Part shown: piece by piece, positions 6,743 to 7,464 of the stretch
Position numbering within the stretch: the first letter of the stretch is position 1
Layout of the letters: each line of letters opens with the position of its first letter
Program-made: the position numbers and the translations under genes
Assembly: GCA_947460165.1 (NCBI GenBank)
Contig: CANHKH010000164.1
Location: forward strand, 1-7,464
DNA length: 7,464 nt
From: Comamonadaceae bacterium
GTDB taxonomy: Bacteria > Pseudomonadota > Gammaproteobacteria > Burkholderiales > Burkholderiaceae_C
Direction: 5' to 3'
The notes under the pieces: generated by a model
What the model was told of the DNA's origin: nothing
What the model saw: the letters and a program-made list of their open reading frames with translations, nothing else
Databases searched by the model: none

Positions 6743-7092
6743 GCGCTCCTCTTTGGCGCAGACAAGCGCATTCAAACTCCAGCCCCTGCTCGCCCGCCCC
6801 CGCCCTTGGCCGGTGGTGGGGGCCTCAGCCTGAGCCCGCACGGCCCCTGCACACACTGTCCTACAGCTGACGCTGTGCCCTGGGTTTAGAAACAAGCATG
6901 CCCTGCTTGCCTGTCCACCGCCACCCTTTGGCGTGTGCTTGCGCGTGGGTGCGTTGGGGTGGACCGGCATGGGCAGCACCCGCGCCAATTCTGCCCCGCT
7001 TGACTGCCTGGCCTGCGTGTTTCCACAGTGTGCGCTGACGGCTTGCACACCCGGGCCGGGCTCCGTTTTTTCTTTCGTTTTGGAGTTGCCCC
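6743..7092. other. 350-nt intergenic region between queF and the glycosyltransferase, with several inverted repeats
   Basis: No reading frame here has a recognisable product. It contains several short perfect or near-perfect hairpins: the GC-rich one at 6796-6823 (listed separately), CTCAG/CTGAG (6824-6834), ACAGC/GCTGT with a 4-nt loop (6863-6876), CAAGCA/TGCTTG with a 5-nt loop (6893-6909), and GTGTGC/GCACAC with an 11-nt loop (7028-7050). A T6 tract (7066-7071) precedes the GGAG ribosome binding site of the next gene (7082-7085). It probably holds the end of the queF transcript and the promoter of the glycosyltransferase. A TTGACT hexamer at 7000-7005 resembles a -35 element but lacks a matching -10. 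A small RNA is possible but not shown. Confidence 0.6.
6796..6823 (+). terminator. GC-rich hairpin downstream of queF (possible terminator, no T-tract)
   Basis: GCCCCCGCC (6796-6804) can pair with GGTGGGGGC (6815-6823), nine pairs including one G-T wobble around a 10-nt loop, starting 54 nt after the queF stop codon. No T-tract follows; the next bases are CTCAGCCTGAG. The position suits the end of the queF transcript, but it is not a canonical intrinsic terminator. It could be a pause, RNA-stability or Rho-linked structure. Confidence 0.3.
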
Positions 7093-7464
7093 ATGCCCAG
7101 CTTGATTGTTTTTTCCCACCTGCGATGGAACTTTGTTTACCAGCGCCCGCAGCACCTGCTGAGCCGCCTGGCCCGCCAGTTCCCGGTGGTCTTTGTCGAA
7201 GAGCCCATCACCGACGCCCACGAGGACCGCCTGGAGCACCTGCAGCCGGCGCCGGGCATTGATGTCTTGCGGCCCCATGTGCGCGCCTCGGCCACGGGTT
7301 TTCATGACGACCACCTGCCTGCGCTGAGCGCGCAGTTGGCGCAATTTTTGGCGGCACACGGCATCAGCGACTACATGGTGTGGCTGTACACGCCCATGGC
7401 GCTGCCTCTGTTGAGCGATTTGCAGCCGCGCGCCGTGGTCTACGACTGCATGGACGAACTCTCG
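7093..7464 (+). CDS. Glycosyltransferase, GT-B/GT1-like (first 124 codons; continues beyond right edge)
   Basis: The N-terminal part begins MPSLIVFSHLRWNFVYQRPQ and contains HLLSRLARQFPVVFVEEP (21-38) and VVYDCMDELS (115-124). The pattern (a beta strand, then FSHLRW, QRPQHLLSRLA, VFVEEP and later YDCMDE) is typical of a family of cytoplasmic glycosyltransferases in proteobacterial polysaccharide clusters. From memory these often sit beside UDP-galactopyranose mutase genes, but that neighbour would be outside the window. The fold would be the acceptor-side Rossmann half of a GT-B enzyme; the nucleotide-sugar-binding half is missing here, so donor and acceptor cannot be named. The start is well supported by GGAG 7 nt upstream of the ATG, the best ribosome binding site in the window. 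The long gap before it suggests its own promoter and the start of a new unit, perhaps a surface-polysaccharide cluster. Confidence 0.88.
   Translation, partial: MPSLIVFSHLRWNFVYQRPQHLLSRLARQFPVVFVEEPITDAHEDRLEHLQPAPGIDVLRPHVRASATGFHDDHLPALSAQLAQFLAAHGISDYMVWLYTPMALPLLSDLQPRAVVYDCMDELS

Noticed and set aside
7000..7028. TTGACT at 7000-7005 as a -35 for the glycosyltransferase promoter
   Set aside because: No hexamer resembling TATAAT is found 16-18 nt downstream (the position reads CCACAG).
5006..7048. 680-codon open frame on the minus strand across the dioxygenase, queF and the intergenic gap
   Set aside because: It is antisense to two genes with clear family motifs, has a low-complexity Ala/His/Gln/Arg-rich composition with no recognisable domain, and is the expected by-product of high-GC codon use.
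7028..7071. Hairpin GTGTGC/GCACAC followed by a GC-rich patch and T6, as a terminator
   Set aside because: The T6 tract is 15 nt beyond the stem, the nearer pairing is only about four base pairs, and it lies just upstream of the glycosyltransferase ribosome binding site.
1..7464. Search for CRISPR arrays, transposases, phage genes, toxin-antitoxin pairs, tRNA or rRNA
   Set aside because: No regularly spaced long repeats, terminal inverted repeats, mobile-element genes or RNA-gene cores were seen; the gene content is typical chromosomal core and near-core.

Overview
The window looks like an ordinary, gene-dense stretch of chromosome from a high-GC beta-proteobacterium. The order Burkholderiales is likely and the family Comamonadaceae plausible. 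This rests on strong G/C third-position codon preference, an orphan Bug-type tricarboxylate-transporter binding protein (a family greatly expanded in Burkholderiales), the long two-lobed form of QueF, and the short leaders. No mobile element, CRISPR array, tRNA or rRNA is visible, and I see no sign of a phage or defence island.

Left half (minus strand, read right to left): a GTG-started Old Yellow Enzyme-type ene-reductase (4081 to 2960) is followed after 37 nt by a periplasmic Bug/TctC solute-binding protein (2922 to 1924). A clear intrinsic terminator (1857 to 1831) comes next, then valS (valyl-tRNA synthetase), which starts at 1817 and runs off the left edge after 605 codons. The ene-reductase and Bug gene probably form a two-gene operon. 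valS is probably a separate unit, although its start codon lies only 13 nt beyond the terminator T-tract and has no visible Shine-Dalgarno sequence.

Right half (plus strand): a 77-nt divergent gap carrying a dyad (GAACAA-N11-TTGTTC) separates the ene-reductase from yaaA (peroxide-stress/iron protein). A prolyl-4-hydroxylase-like 2-oxoglutarate/Fe(II) dioxygenase with an unusual N-terminal helical module and linker follows, then queF (queuosine pathway nitrile reductase). The gaps of 58 and 45 nt suggest co-transcription. A 350-nt gene-free gap with several GC-rich inverted repeats follows. The last gene is the first 124 codons of a glycosyltransferase with a good ribosome binding site, cut by the right edge.

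Functionally the window joins housekeeping translation and tRNA-modification genes (valS, queF) to redox and iron-linked genes (ene-reductase, yaaA, dioxygenase). I found no convincing new multi-gene system. The items most worth following up are the dyad in the yaaA/ene-reductase gap, the N-terminal module of the dioxygenase, the ene-reductase/Bug pairing, and the terminator just upstream of valS.
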